DNA of 37,816 nucleotides from NCBI RefSeq assembly GCF_000518085.1, contig NZ_KI912378.1, positions 1 to 37,816 of the forward strand, given 5' to 3'. The DNA is from Bartonella grahamii ATCC 700132 (GTDB lineage: Bacteria; Pseudomonadota; Alphaproteobacteria; Rhizobiales; Rhizobiaceae). The position numbers and the translations under genes are program-made. This document shows positions 1 through 9,133 of this stretch, one piece after another. The first letter of the stretch is position 1; every line of letters starts with the position of its first letter. A model generated the notes under the pieces. That model had not been told where the DNA came from. It ran no database searches and was given only the letters and a program-made list of their open reading frames with translations.

Positions 1-117
1 CGCCCTTATCACATTGATTTGAAAACGGGAATGTATCGCGGGCGTTCCGTTTTGGTGGTTAAAACTTTAGCGTTTTATCTCTTTTCCAGTAGTAAACTTC
101 TTTTGATTCATGAGTGA
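1..117 (+). CDS. Possible 3' end of an unidentified CDS cut by the window start
   Basis: Frame 1 is open from the first base to a TGA at 115-117, giving 38 residues that begin [20 protein letters not shown]. The mixed charged and hydrophobic composition looks more coding-like than the AT-rich DNA after it. I do not recognise the family. A short open frame at a window edge could be chance or part of a decayed gene. Confidence 0.3.
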   Translation, partial: RPYHIDLKTGMYRGRSVLVVKTLAFYLFSSSKLLLIHE

Positions 118-507
118 ATGCATTGGGTGAGATGCGTTTTTCGCTTTTTCTTGAGAACATGTGTAAGGCTTGGCCATAGAAAAATGATTCTATTGTGGGA
201 GATGATTTTTTTGTTTTTTTGAGAGGCTATAAAGGATTGCTTGTGTCAGTGTCTTTTATGATGATTTCGTTAAGAGCTCGGGTATTGATATAAGTTAGGT
301 CAGTAATGGAATCATTTTGTATCGCACTTAATTTTTATTGACTGTAGAGGGAATCCTATTAGATCGTAAAATATCGTCGTTTAAGGTGGTTGACCCATGT
401 AAGGCTTAAGCATACTGGTGTTTTTTATGAGAATATTTAAGGCAATGGTTTGTCTATAGGCTTATATTGTGATATGTGATTCTCCCTAAAAAAATAGAGA
501 TTTACAT

Positions 508-743
508 CACATTGATTTATAAGGTTCATTTGTTGTTTTGCGTCTTGAATGAAAGGTCTATCGTAGGATTTTTTCATTTCAAATTTCTTTCATGTTGAAT
601 TAATGACAATCACTTGCTTTTCGGTCACAAGTGGGGCTGGCATGTGGGTGAAAACTCTATAAGAAAGGACAAAATGTCTGTAATAAATACATTTCAAATG
701 TAAGGATTTTTGTAACATTGGGGGTTAAGTGTATGCTGGTACC
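508..743 (+). mobile_element. Dispersed ~240-bp intergenic element, copy A
   Basis: It starts with the family's left-end signature (CACATTGATTTATAAGG), followed by a 'TAGGATTTTTTCATTTCAAAT' type block, a 'GGTCACAAGTGGGGCT' block, a 'GTGGGTGAAAACT' block and a right end near GCTGGTACC. The same block order occurs in seven other places in this window. No transposase or conserved long reading frame is present. Ends are approximate and I see no clear target duplication here. Confidence 0.65.
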
Positions 744-1629
744 AGGGTGTTTTCTTATAAGCAGAAAAGAGAAAACCGTTACAAGACAGAAGGTGTACAC
801 ATTCAATAATCTTTAGTGTTTTTGATGATAAAGGTACATGAGACTTTTCTATGAATATCACGTTTTTTTTCATATTTTTGAGCTAAGAATTGTCCATATA
901 TTTTTCTTATTTTTATGAATATAAGGGATTTGTTACGAACAGCTTGTAACAATAAGTAAACTTAAAACCAGATGTGTTATGTATGGGGTTGAGCGAAGTA
1001 TTTTATCAAAGCCGGTATGATTCTCCAGTTCATAGCTGGTTTATGAATGGTTTTATGGTGTAGCTTATCTAAGTTTGTGATTTTTTTGTTATCTGTTCAT
1101 CAATATCTAATCTTTAGCGGTCTGTTTAAAACAGAGGTTAAGGCTTTTAGGAGTTCTATGAATCGTTCTAGATTTTGTATGTCCGATTGGAGTAAGAATT
1201 AAGAATATTGCGTATATCTCGTAATCTCTGAAATGAGAATATAACCTCATTTTGGAAAATATGAAGTTGCAAGGGGCAATATCAACGCTCATTTGTATTG
1301 TTATTTTTTTAAGTTAGTTTTACAGCTTTCAGAAGTATTTGGAATGCCTTTTACAGAATGGAGATGATGGTTTATTTCATGCTTTTGTTTATCGCGTTCT
1401 TTAATGGGGAATGCTTCTCATGCAAAATAGAGCGCCCAAGACAAAATATGCTTATGTTGTACTGTCACGCATTTTTTTAAAAAGGAATATTTTCAATATT
1501 TGTTGCATCCATTTTATGACGGCGTTTTTGAATGTTATAATGGTTTTGTAGAAGGGTAAATGGTAAAGTCGCGGTGCAGTGTATAAACGGCACTATGATC
1601 TTTACGCTTAATAAAAAAACAAGCCCGCA

Positions 1630-1858
1630 TCCTTACACATCTTGCTAGATTCGAATGTTGGTCATATCCTTTGGTGCTTGAGATGGTTCTACTAGCTCTT
1701 TTTGTACAGTTTTTACCCACAGATCAGCCCCGCTTGCGACCGAAAAGTAAGAGATTTTGATTGCTTCAACATGAGAGCAATTTGAAATGAAAAGTCTTAC
1801 GATATTCAAGATTCTAATTTAATATGAATAATGCTAGATTATGATGATTAATCAATTT
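1630..1858 (-). mobile_element. Dispersed intergenic element, copy B
   Basis: Read on the minus strand, it begins AAATTGATTAATCATCAT, then has the 'ATCGTAAGACTTTTCATTTC' block, 'GGTCGCAAGCGGGGCT' and 'GTGGGTAAAAACTGTAC', in the same order as the other copies. The right third is diverged. It faces copy A about 0.9 kb away. The left-end variant is shared with copy D, which suggests subfamilies. Confidence 0.6.
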
Positions 1859-1966
1859 GTTATCTATGAAGCAAGCAAATGAGGAGGAGGAATTTGTCGA
1901 AAAGTTAGATTGTTTATAGGTTGGCGCTGGTTAAGAAACTTTGTCCTTAAGGGCAGAGAGGATGTT

Positions 1967-1999
1967 AAAAAAATAAAACCAGCAAAAAGCTGGTTTTAT
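1967..1999 (-). terminator. Rho-independent terminator of carD
   Basis: A perfect 11-bp inverted repeat (ATAAAACCAGC / GCTGGTTTTAT) with a 5-base loop lies about 30 bases past the carD stop. On the minus strand it is followed by a run of seven T residues. That is the classical intrinsic terminator shape for transcription leaving carD. Confidence 0.85.
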
Positions 2000-2029
2000 C
2001 AAAATATCTCATTATGATGAAAGAGTGTG

Positions 2030-2614
2030 TTATGCAGCGTAGACAGCTTTACTGCTTTCATCTGTTTCTTCTCTCTCAGTTTTAAATTCGCGTTTCGGTT
2101 TGTTGGAGAGATGCATCTCTATGAGATTGATAGCTTCTGTTTCAGAAAGACTATTAATAACCGCAATTTCGCGGGCCATTCTTTCAAGAGCAGCTGTATA
2201 AAGTTGGCGCTCAGAGTAAGATTGTTCAGGCTGTAAATTAGAGCGGAAAAGATCACGGACCACTTCGGCGATACAAATAAGATCTCCTGAGTTGATTTTA
2301 GCATCATATTCTTGCGCACGACGTGACCACATGGTTCGTTTAACGCGTGCTTTTCCACGTAAAACTTTTAAGGCGCGTTCGACAGAATCACTAGCAGATA
2401 ATTTACGCATTCCAACGGAAAGGGCTTTTGCAATGGGGACTTTGACATCCATTTTATCTTTCGCGAAATGAATGACAAAAAGTTTTAATTTATGTCCTGC
2501 AACTTCTTGATCTTCAATCGCTATAATTTGTCCTACTCCATGCGTAGGGTAGACGATATATTCAGAGGTTGCAAATTCTTTGGTCTTGGAAGACGTTCCA
2601 TGTTGGGATGCCAT
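2030..2614 (-). CDS. carD: CarD/CdnL-family RNA polymerase-binding transcription regulator
   Basis: A 194-residue protein of the CarD_CdnL_TRCF family. Members bind the RNA polymerase beta subunit through an N-terminal Tudor-like domain and stabilise open complexes at housekeeping and rRNA promoters. The N-terminal domain is visible at about residues 15-75 (EYIVYPTHGVGQIIAIEDQE, then a beta-rich stretch ending KVPIAKA). A helical C-terminal DNA-binding part carries the conserved WSRRAQEYDAKINSGD segment near residues 96-111. The tail is charged and low-complexity. Length fits the alphaproteobacterial family. It is transcribed alone on the minus strand, ending at the terminator at 1967-1999. 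Adjacency to fdxA and rpoH is the usual Rhizobiales arrangement. Confidence 0.93.
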   Translation of the reverse strand: MASQHGTSSKTKEFATSEYIVYPTHGVGQIIAIEDQEVAGHKLKLFVIHFAKDKMDVKVPIAKALSVGMRKLSASDSVERALKVLRGKARVKRTMWSRRAQEYDAKINSGDLICIAEVVRDLFRSNLQPEQSYSERQLYTAALERMAREIAVINSLSETEAINLIEMHLSNKPKREFKTEREETDESSKAVYAA

Positions 2615-2918
2615 ATTTTAGTTTACTCCCTTATGATCAACAAATGTATCGGAAAACAGGTTATAAACCTGAGGGTTGAGTTTTCTTTAACCAAGTATAT
2701 TGTACCAATTAAGTGAGCATAAAAGCCGAGTACTTTTAAATCCAAAAAAAATACATCGCTTTACTATAAAAAGCAAAGAAAAATACTTAGAAAGATGATC
2801 ATGTTAAAATAACATTAACATCAAACTTCCAAAGAATCAATCATTTCGCTTAAGGATTTTTTTATTTTTACAAGAGACGTCTTTCAATTGTTGGAGGAGG
2901 AGGGTGTACACTGTATCA
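2615..2918. other. carD-fdxA intergenic region
   Basis: About 300 AT-rich bases between two minus-strand genes. It should contain the carD promoter, but I cannot point to a convincing -35/-10 pair. No small gene, element copy or decayed gene fragment is visible. Confidence 0.5.
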
Positions 2919-3266
2919 TTACTCTTCGCCGCTTCCTGGATTTTCTGAAAAATACTTTTCTAATTTATTTGGAACGCCATCCATTTCTTTTGCTTGAGGA
3001 AGAGGATCTTTTTTGGTGGTTAGATTAGGCCATTTGTTTGCATAATGAAGATTAAGTTCTAACCATTTTTCTAGTCCTGGTTCTGTATCAGGTAAAATTG
3101 CTTCTGCTGGGCATTCTGGCACACAAACACCACAATCGATGCATTCGTCTGGGTGAATAACAAGCATGTTTTCCCCTTCATAAAAACAATCAACAGGGCA
3201 GACTTCAACGCAATCCGTATATTTGCAGTGAATGCAGTTGTCGGTTACTACGTGGGTCAAGATCAA
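2919..3266 (-). CDS. fdxA: FdxA-type seven-iron ferredoxin
   Basis: A 115-residue cytoplasmic electron carrier of the [3Fe-4S][4Fe-4S] ferredoxin family (Azotobacter FdI type). By alignment to FdI, Cys11, Cys19 and Cys52 would hold the 3Fe-4S cluster, and Cys23, Cys42, Cys45 and Cys48 the 4Fe-4S cluster. Cys14 and Cys27 match the free cysteines of FdI. The binding segments read [19 protein letters not shown] and [14 protein letters not shown], and the C-terminal extension typical of alphaproteobacterial FdxA is present. It lies 15 bases downstream of the helicase-related gene on the same strand, so they are probably cotranscribed. The physiological partner is not shown by the sequence. Confidence 0.94.
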   Translation of the reverse strand: MILTHVVTDNCIHCKYTDCVEVCPVDCFYEGENMLVIHPDECIDCGVCVPECPAEAILPDTEPGLEKWLELNLHYANKWPNLTTKKDPLPQAKEMDGVPNKLEKYFSENPGSGEE

Positions 3267-3281
3267 ACTCCATTTGTTATT

Positions 3282-4868
3282 TTAATTCTCTTTAGAGGAA
3301 AGTGTGTGCGTGTTTTTATGATTGGTGAGTTGATCGCGTAGTATAGCTAGTTTTGCAAAAGGTGAATCAGGATTAAGGCGCTTTTCTTTTTGAAAAGGCT
3401 TATGATTTGCATGTTTGCCTTGGGATTTGTGGAACTTATGAGAGCGTTTTGTTTGTGATGGTGCTGCTTGAGGGGAATTTTCATTTGTGTGTTCCCCTTT
3501 TTTTACAGCGTTCTTCGATTTATTTTGCCACTTATTTCCTAATTTATCACGTTTTTTTTGTGCGTGGTGGTGAAATTGATGTCTATAATGCCATAGTAAA
3601 ATAACTTTATCTTCTTGTGTAGGGAGAGGGGTTTTGGCAAAATTCCAAACAGGTTCAGCCGCCGGTAAACGATTGGTTTTATAGGGATGTTTTTCAATAC
3701 CAGAGGATAAAGTGTTTGGGTATGAGGTATTTTTTTCTTCTTGTGTTGTTTCTGAATCGCTTATTGTTTTCCATTGACTGCCAACGCATTCTGCTTCAGG
3801 AACATCTTGCATTGTCTCATTGACAGGGGAAGAGGCTTGGTGCGCAAGGAGATTTTGTTCAAAAACAGTATTGCTTATGCTGTACGATTGATAACCAAGT
3901 CCTTTGAGGATTTCTTCCATATCATTTCCATTGGCTCCAAGAATGGACATCATGGCTGGGGTAACAAAAAAACTTTTGCCATCATAGGCGCCATCTGGTT
4001 TGGGATCACTTCCTTGTTTCCAATGCAGTGCGGGGCGGATGAGATTGGCAAGACGTTCTAAAATATCAATCCGTACAGCACGTTGTCCTAAGATTCGGTA
4101 GCCGGCTAATTGATAAAATTGGCGGTTATAGGTAGGGTCAACAATCAAAGAGGTTCGACCAGAAGATAATGCTGACAAAATTTCACCCAAACCAGTTTGA
4201 TCTTGTTCCGCATTTTGAAGATTCCACAGGAGGGTAATGGCTTGAACCGGAGCAGGTTTAAGCATTCCGGCAACATAGATGTGAAAAGCGCCAAAACGCA
4301 CACCTAGACGCCGAAGCACAGCACGTGATTCTTGCGCAAGTTCTTTGACAATGTCTAAGACTTCGCGGCGTGGTAAAATCCCTAAAGAGTTAAAAAGTTG
4401 TAAAGCAAGACTGTTTGTTGAATCCGTTAAATTATCAGCATTACGCAAATCAAATAGAGGTTTTAAAGTCGTTTCAAAATGAAAGGTGACAAAGCGTTCT
4501 AATCGCTTCACAACGTTATCGCGGGATTCTCCTGTGAGTTGTTCATCTGCTAAAACAATCAGTTTTGGTTTGAAAAAATCTTCTGTTGCTACAAGCTGTC
4601 CTACGGGCTGACCAATCCAGCGCACAATTCCATCAGAACCGAGGGTAAAATCTCCATTCGCACAAGCACAAAAACGTGTCGCGCGTTTGGAAAAAGCAAG
4701 AATCAAATTTTCATTCTCTGTTGAAATTTGCTTCTCAGCTATTTGATCGGTACTGTTTTTGTTGGCATAAAAACGAAAACCTTCAAATTTACCCCTTCCG
4801 TGCTTTTCAATGAGAATATCATCTTGAAGAATTTCATCCTGTTGAACAATCTTGCTATCCATGATCAT
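3282..4868 (-). CDS. C-terminal portion of a large helicase-family protein; helicase core absent
   Basis: A 528-residue protein matching the C-terminal half of the roughly 1000-residue Suv3/MgpS-like 'ATP-dependent helicase' that sits upstream of fdxA in many Rhizobiales. Recognisable stretches are GKFEGFRFYANK near the N-terminus, GIVRWIGQPVGQLV, LERFVTFHFETTLKPLFDL, RRLGVRFGAFHIYVAGMLKP, and the closing NPDSPFAKLAILRDQL. Between about residues 360 and 500 it is low-complexity and rich in His, Lys, Asn and Gln. There is no Walker A, DExH box or other helicase motif, and none appears in the 570 bases upstream. The S4-domain gene often found between it and fdxA is also missing. It starts ATGATCATGG with GAGAAAG upstream, so translation is plausible. 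It may be a stable truncated protein or a fragment that is decaying slowly. Confidence 0.7.
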   Translation of the reverse strand: MIMDSKIVQQDEILQDDILIEKHGRGKFEGFRFYANKNSTDQIAEKQISTENENLILAFSKRATRFCACANGDFTLGSDGIVRWIGQPVGQLVATEDFFKPKLIVLADEQLTGESRDNVVKRLERFVTFHFETTLKPLFDLRNADNLTDSTNSLALQLFNSLGILPRREVLDIVKELAQESRAVLRRLGVRFGAFHIYVAGMLKPAPVQAITLLWNLQNAEQDQTGLGEILSALSSGRTSLIVDPTYNRQFYQLAGYRILGQRAVRIDILERLANLIRPALHWKQGSDPKPDGAYDGKSFFVTPAMMSILGANGNDMEEILKGLGYQSYSISNTVFEQNLLAHQASSPVNETMQDVPEAECVGSQWKTISDSETTQEEKNTSYPNTLSSGIEKHPYKTNRLPAAEPVWNFAKTPLPTQEDKVILLWHYRHQFHHHAQKKRDKLGNKWQNKSKNAVKKGEHTNENSPQAAPSQTKRSHKFHKSQGKHANHKPFQKEKRLNPDSPFAKLAILRDQLTNHKNTHTLSSKEN

Positions 4869-5441
4869 TTTCTTTCTCAGTGCGAAATTGGTCGAAAGCT
4901 TTTTGCGACAATTTCATAATGCTTCTTTTTCTTTAACACGTTTGTTGCGTTTGCTTCAATCACTCTTGTCGTTTTTTGCTGTTTCTTTTTGCACCTTTAA
5001 AACTTGGATGATTCTTTTTTTATTCAGTTTTCATTCGGTTTGGATGCTTTATATTTGCAAATTACACTTATTAGTTGTATTGTAAAGATAAAAGCATAAA
5101 TAAATTCTTCAATTTAAAAGGAAACAGAACTGGTTATTAAAAAACAGCTTTTGTTTTACATGATCATTTTATTTTTTTGCTGTTTTGTCATGAAAAGTGA
5201 AGAGAAAGTTTTTTCAAATATTTCATAGGCTAAAAGGCATATTGTAAAGGCATTTTGCAGGTGAAATTGTGTCTTATGACAAGAAATTTTACCATGACAG
5301 TAAAAAAAAACAATTGCGATTATAAAAATACACGTTAAAGTAGCGGATACAGAAGTTAACAACTTTTGCGTTCTTTTTAAGTAAAGAACAATGATGTCGT
5401 TGCCAAATCAATTTTGATAATTTTAATCGCAAGGGGTTATT
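4869..5441. other. Intergenic region between helicase remnant gene and rpoH
   Basis: About 570 very AT-rich bases between divergent genes. It presumably holds both promoters. I find no helicase motifs that would extend the minus-strand gene, no element copy and no RNA gene. Short open frames here lack ribosome binding sites. Confidence 0.5.
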
Positions 5442-6353
5442 ATGGGTAATCTTTCAAATGCTGTTTATAAAAGCAGCAAAAATTATAGCGATGCAGACAA
5501 AAGCTTAGGACGTAATATGATGCGTTCTGCTATGCAAGCGCCTTATCTTGAACGACAAAAAGAGCATGATTTGGCTCTGCGGTGGAAAGACAAACGTGAT
5601 GATGATGCCATGCATCAAATTGCAGCAGCTCATATGCGTTTAGTGATTGCTATTGCTAACCGCTTTAAACGTTTCAAAATGCCATTGGGGGATTTGGTAC
5701 AAGAGGGGTATGTGGGACTATTGGAAGCAGCTGCACGTTTTGAACCTGATCGGGAAGTGCGTTTTTCAACGTATGCAACGTGGTGGATACGCGCTTCTAT
5801 TCAAGATTATATTTTGCGAAATTGGTCAATCGTTCGAGGGGGAACTAGTTCTTCGCAAAAAGCACTTTTCTTTAATCTTCGGCGTTTGCGTGCAAAGCTG
5901 ATACAAGATGATAGTGCTTTGTCAAAACAGGATATCTTTCGCACAATCGCTGAAAAGCTTGGCGTTTCCGTGCGCGATGTTGAAACGATGGATTTTCGTT
6001 TTTCCAGTTCTGATAATTCCTTGAGTGTTTCTGTTTCTGAGAACAGTGATAATCCCATTGCTAAGATGGATGTTTTGGTGGATGATAGTCCTCTTCCTGA
6101 TGCTTTAATTGAGCAAGTAATTGATGGTCAACGGCGTACACAATGGCTTTACGATGCGTTACAAATTCTCAATGAACGGGAGTTGGAAATTATTCGCTTT
6201 CGTCGCTTAAATGAAGAGGGTGCAACTCTCGAAGTTTTGGGTGAAAAGTTAGGAATATCAAAAGAGCGCGTGCGTCAAATTGAAGCTCGGGCTTTGCAGA
6301 AATTGCGTTCTGCTCTTCTTACGGTTCATTCAGAAGATGCTTACGATATATAA
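5442..6353 (+). CDS. rpoH: RNA polymerase sigma-32 family factor (RpoH2-like)
   Basis: A 303-residue alternative sigma factor for heat or oxidative stress regulons. Region 2.2 contains DLVQEGYVGL (residues 84-93). Regions 2.3-2.4 follow (RFSTYATWWIRASI, from residue 107). The RpoH box reads QKALFFNLR (139-147), which separates this family from primary sigma factors. Region 4.2 at the C-terminus has the helix-turn-helix LEVLGEKLGISKERVRQIEA. The ATG is preceded by AAGGGG at suitable spacing. Alphaproteobacteria often carry two RpoH paralogues. The sequence resembles the RpoH2 type, but I cannot exclude RpoH1 without a tree. It is a single-gene unit. Confidence 0.93.
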   Translation: MGNLSNAVYKSSKNYSDADKSLGRNMMRSAMQAPYLERQKEHDLALRWKDKRDDDAMHQIAAAHMRLVIAIANRFKRFKMPLGDLVQEGYVGLLEAAARFEPDREVRFSTYATWWIRASIQDYILRNWSIVRGGTSSSQKALFFNLRRLRAKLIQDDSALSKQDIFRTIAEKLGVSVRDVETMDFRFSSSDNSLSVSVSENSDNPIAKMDVLVDDSPLPDALIEQVIDGQRRTQWLYDALQILNERELEIIRFRRLNEEGATLEVLGEKLGISKERVRQIEARALQKLRSALLTVHSEDAYDI

Positions 6354-6669
6354 GCAGTGAAAGGCTTTGTGGGAGGAAGAGAGAGAACGTATAAGTAGCG
6401 GGTATATGAGAGTATGATGAAGTTGGATTTAGAGGATTGCCAGATTTGTCTAGGGATATGCCTCCTTGGGGATGTGTTTGGTGCTATTGATGAACAGAGG
6501 AAGATTGGGGGTGATATTAGTTCGAGGAAGTATGTATCAAACGGAGTCGTATGAAGGTATGATGAAATTGGTTTTTGAAATGTCCCTCTTCATTTGTGAA
6601 TATGCTTTAAGGGAGAGGGCGTCATACAGATAGGAAAGAATCAAAACTGTAGCAGATGAGAAAAAAGGC
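6354..6669. other. Gene-free interval between convergent rpoH and the M48 gene
   Basis: About 315 bases without a credible gene. Two imperfect copies of a short motif (around GTATGATGAAGTTGG at 6412 and GTATGATGAAATTGG at 6556) lie about 145 bases apart. This may be an old local duplication, but I cannot assign a parent. Confidence 0.4.
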
Positions 6670-8247
6670 TTATTCTGTAATGATTTTCACTTTTGTACCT
6701 GCGGATAAAGTTTGTGTTGGTGAGAGGGCGTTGAGGATGCGAAAGAGTTTTTCTTTATCTGGTGTGTGTTGCATTTTATTGGCTAGGTTTGCAACGTTTT
6801 CTCCTTGTTTAATGCGGACAACACGGATTTTTAAGGGCTTCAGTTTTTTTAATTGTGAAGATGAAAGAGAATGAAAGCTTTGTAGCGTTTTTTGGGCAAC
6901 CTCTACAAAATTTTGAGAATTATGTGGGGCGGCTGTCAGAAAACGAAAGATATGGTTGTTGAATGGAATGACAACTACATCAAATTGCCATTGCTCATTG
7001 GTAGCATGGGCTCGTGCTCCAAGTAAACTTTGGCTTTGGAATCCTTGACGCGTAAATTCTTGATGGGGGAGCCCCTGAATTGTGATGGGGCGGATAGATG
7101 ATTGGTCTAGCCCGATAATCCAGCCGCTTTTCAAATAATCACTCGCAGATATTCCAGCAGGATGCGGAATAGCATCAAAACGAATCGCAATTTTATCTGG
7201 TCCACTGGCCCAAACAGTGTGTGCTGAATGTTCTATTGTAAAATTGTTTGGAACAGAGAAAGCTATGCGCAATTGTGGGTGAATAAATTGGTTGCCTCGT
7301 ACAAAACCTGTATAAAAGCCTCCTCCAAAAATCATGCCATCAATGCTTTTGAGAAAAGAATCGCGATCGGTTGTTTTACTATTCCCTTTACTGATTTTAC
7401 GCGCTTTTTCTATCGCAAGCTGAATGCGTTGAGGGGTGGTTGGGTGAGAGGCTAGAAAATCTAGAGAGGCATTTTGGGTGCCGGAGATATTACGCAAAGC
7501 ACTATAGGCTTCCATTGTTTGAAGAAAGCGTGGTGAAGCAAATGGATCATATCCTGCTTGTTGGAGCATTTCAAGTGCAAGGGAATCAGCTTCTAGCTCT
7601 TGATTGCGGGAAAATTGCGCGAGTTGTTGCTTGTTTTGCGTAGGGTTATGAAGTTTTTTGCCAATAGAAGAAAGAAGATGTGAAGATATGTGATTTGCCA
7701 TCTTTAATTGGGCTTCTTTTTGCAGGCGTAAAATGCCATGATTGGCTCTAATATGTGCTATCTCATGGGCTAAAATGGCTGCAACTTCTGAAGAATCATT
7801 GGCTAATGCCAGCATACCACGAGTGATGTAGATCGCGCCATTGGGGAGCGCAAATGCGTTAATACTTTCTGAGTTTAAAATGGTTACAGAATAGCTTTGA
7901 TGAGAACTATGGGATGCAACTGTCAGTTTACGGACAATCTTTGCTAAAAGGTGTTCAAGTTTTGCATCATAATAAGCGCCGCCATACATTTGCAAAATAC
8001 GTGGGTGTTGCAGAGCGCTTAATGTGACATAGATATTGTGATTGTTGGTACGTTTGATCGTTTTAGAAGAAGTGGAAGAAAGCCTATCATTTTGAGAGAG
8101 GGGCGTATGACAAGCCGAAAGGAGAAACGTTAAACTTATGAAAGTTGCTTTATACAGGCGTGAGCGAAAAAGAAACTTGCGTTGAAAAATGGAGTGCGTT
8201 GGATCATGGTGCACATTGTTTCTGCGGAGTAATTTGGCAAATTGCAT
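6670..8247 (-). CDS. M48-family zinc metalloprotease, predicted lipoprotein (BepA/LoiP-like)
   Basis: A 525-residue envelope protease. A basic N-terminus precedes a hydrophobic stretch and a lipobox (LLSAC, Cys46), so the mature protein is predicted to be lipid-anchored in the periplasm. The catalytic site is HEIAH (residues 161-165), with the downstream ELEAD motif (Glu217 as likely third zinc ligand). It is preceded by the usual NAFALPNGAIYITRGML segment. The C-terminal 200 residues look like the extended domain of alphaproteobacterial M48 proteins and end in a LysM-like stretch (VRIKQGENVANLANKM). Family members act in outer-membrane protein quality control. The substrate here is unknown. 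It is divergent from thiN with about 150 bases between starts. The upstream basic extension is long, so an internal start is possible. Confidence 0.88.
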   Translation of the reverse strand: MQFAKLLRRNNVHHDPTHSIFQRKFLFRSRLYKATFISLTFLLSACHTPLSQNDRLSSTSSKTIKRTNNHNIYVTLSALQHPRILQMYGGAYYDAKLEHLLAKIVRKLTVASHSSHQSYSVTILNSESINAFALPNGAIYITRGMLALANDSSEVAAILAHEIAHIRANHGILRLQKEAQLKMANHISSHLLSSIGKKLHNPTQNKQQLAQFSRNQELEADSLALEMLQQAGYDPFASPRFLQTMEAYSALRNISGTQNASLDFLASHPTTPQRIQLAIEKARKISKGNSKTTDRDSFLKSIDGMIFGGGFYTGFVRGNQFIHPQLRIAFSVPNNFTIEHSAHTVWASGPDKIAIRFDAIPHPAGISASDYLKSGWIIGLDQSSIRPITIQGLPHQEFTRQGFQSQSLLGARAHATNEQWQFDVVVIPFNNHIFRFLTAAPHNSQNFVEVAQKTLQSFHSLSSSQLKKLKPLKIRVVRIKQGENVANLANKMQHTPDKEKLFRILNALSPTQTLSAGTKVKIITE

Positions 8248-8394
8248 TTGTATCTTTGTATCGTATGTTTCTTCAAGAGAGTCATCAGGGATAAGGATTC
8301 GTTTGGCTATATCACGCTTTTTGTTTATAAAAAATGACTCTCACTGATAAAAGGGTGCGCTATAAAGGAAATTTTGTGAAAGGCAAAGTATGGC

Positions 8395-9030
8395 ATGACA
8401 ACATTTACGATATTGTTAAATGGAGATGTTTGTATCACTGATCGCTTGCTTAATCAAATTCAAAACAGTCGGGTGATTGCTGCTGATGGTGGTATGCGTC
8501 ATGCGGCAGCGCTTAATGTGTCACCTGAGTTGTGGTTAGGCGATTTTGATTCATCGGATGAGAATTTAATACGCGAATATAGTCATGTTCCGCGTGAGGT
8601 TTTTCCTTCTGATAAAGATATGACAGATAGTGCTCTAGCTTGCGAAAGAGCGCTGCAAAATGGTGCTAAAAAGCTTATTTTGTGCGGTGCTTTGGGAGGT
8701 GAGCGAAGTGATCATAGCCTTTCTCATATGACGCAAGCATTGGTGATGGCTGAAAGGGGCATTTCAGTATTGTTGACAAGTGGTTTGGAAGAAGGCTGGC
8801 CGGTTTTGTCAAAACCTTGTTCGTATGATTTGCCTAAGGGATGTTTGTTTAGTATTATCGGTTTTTCTGATTTAAAAGGCTTAACTCTTTCAGGAGTAAA
8901 ATGGCCAATTTGTGACAAAAATGTGTCATTTGGCTCTTCTTTAACACTTTCTAACCGTATTTGTGGAACCTTTTCTTGCCATTTAGGTTCTGGAAAAGCT
9001 ATATTGTTAGCGTCTGTGCCTATTCCATAA
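8395..9030 (+). CDS. thiN: Thiamine pyrophosphokinase
   Basis: A 211-residue enzyme that transfers pyrophosphate from ATP to thiamine, giving thiamine diphosphate, the cofactor of the transketolase encoded 9 kb downstream. Family motifs are ADGG (30-33), GDFDS (49-53), PSDKDMTD (71-78) and GALGGERSDH (98-107), which bind ATP, magnesium and thiamine. Length is normal. The C-terminal thiamine-binding beta domain is present. The start is ATG at 8395, with a GAAAGG-like element somewhat far upstream. It is not clearly part of an operon, since the next gene starts 100 bases on with its own ribosome binding site. Confidence 0.92.
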   Translation: MTTFTILLNGDVCITDRLLNQIQNSRVIAADGGMRHAAALNVSPELWLGDFDSSDENLIREYSHVPREVFPSDKDMTDSALACERALQNGAKKLILCGALGGERSDHSLSHMTQALVMAERGISVLLTSGLEEGWPVLSKPCSYDLPKGCLFSIIGFSDLKGLTLSGVKWPICDKNVSFGSSLTLSNRICGTFSCHLGSGKAILLASVPIP

Positions 9031-9059
9031 AGCTCTTCCAATATATTTTGAATAAGGCA

Positions 9060-9067
9060 GGGGGGGG
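9060..9067. repeat. Homopolymeric run of eight G
   Basis: Eight consecutive G residues lie about 66 bases upstream of the lipoprotein start at 9134, inside a partly palindromic context (AGGC...GGCCT). Such a run is rare in this AT-rich sequence. It could be a slippage site affecting a promoter, but nothing else supports phase variation. Confidence 0.5.
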
Positions 9068-9133
9068 CCTAGTGATTAAGTGCCGACATAAACGATATAT
9101 TATGTATTGATCTTGAGAAGGAAAGGTTTTGAT

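Larger units (their letters stand above)
118..1966. other. Long gene-free region holding two copies of a dispersed element
   Basis: No open frame here has a convincing start, ribosome binding site or recognisable product. The stretch is AT-rich and stop-dense on both strands. It contains element copy A (plus, about 508-743) and copy B (minus, about 1630-1858). The 880 bases between them show nothing I can name, apart from a weak resemblance to the 3' part of the same element near 1140-1180. Confidence 0.6.

Noticed and set aside
1535..1720. 61-codon minus-strand frame within element copy B, and a similar one in copy F
   Set aside because: The two share a few residues only because the element is repeated; other copies have stops in this frame, so it is not a conserved protein.
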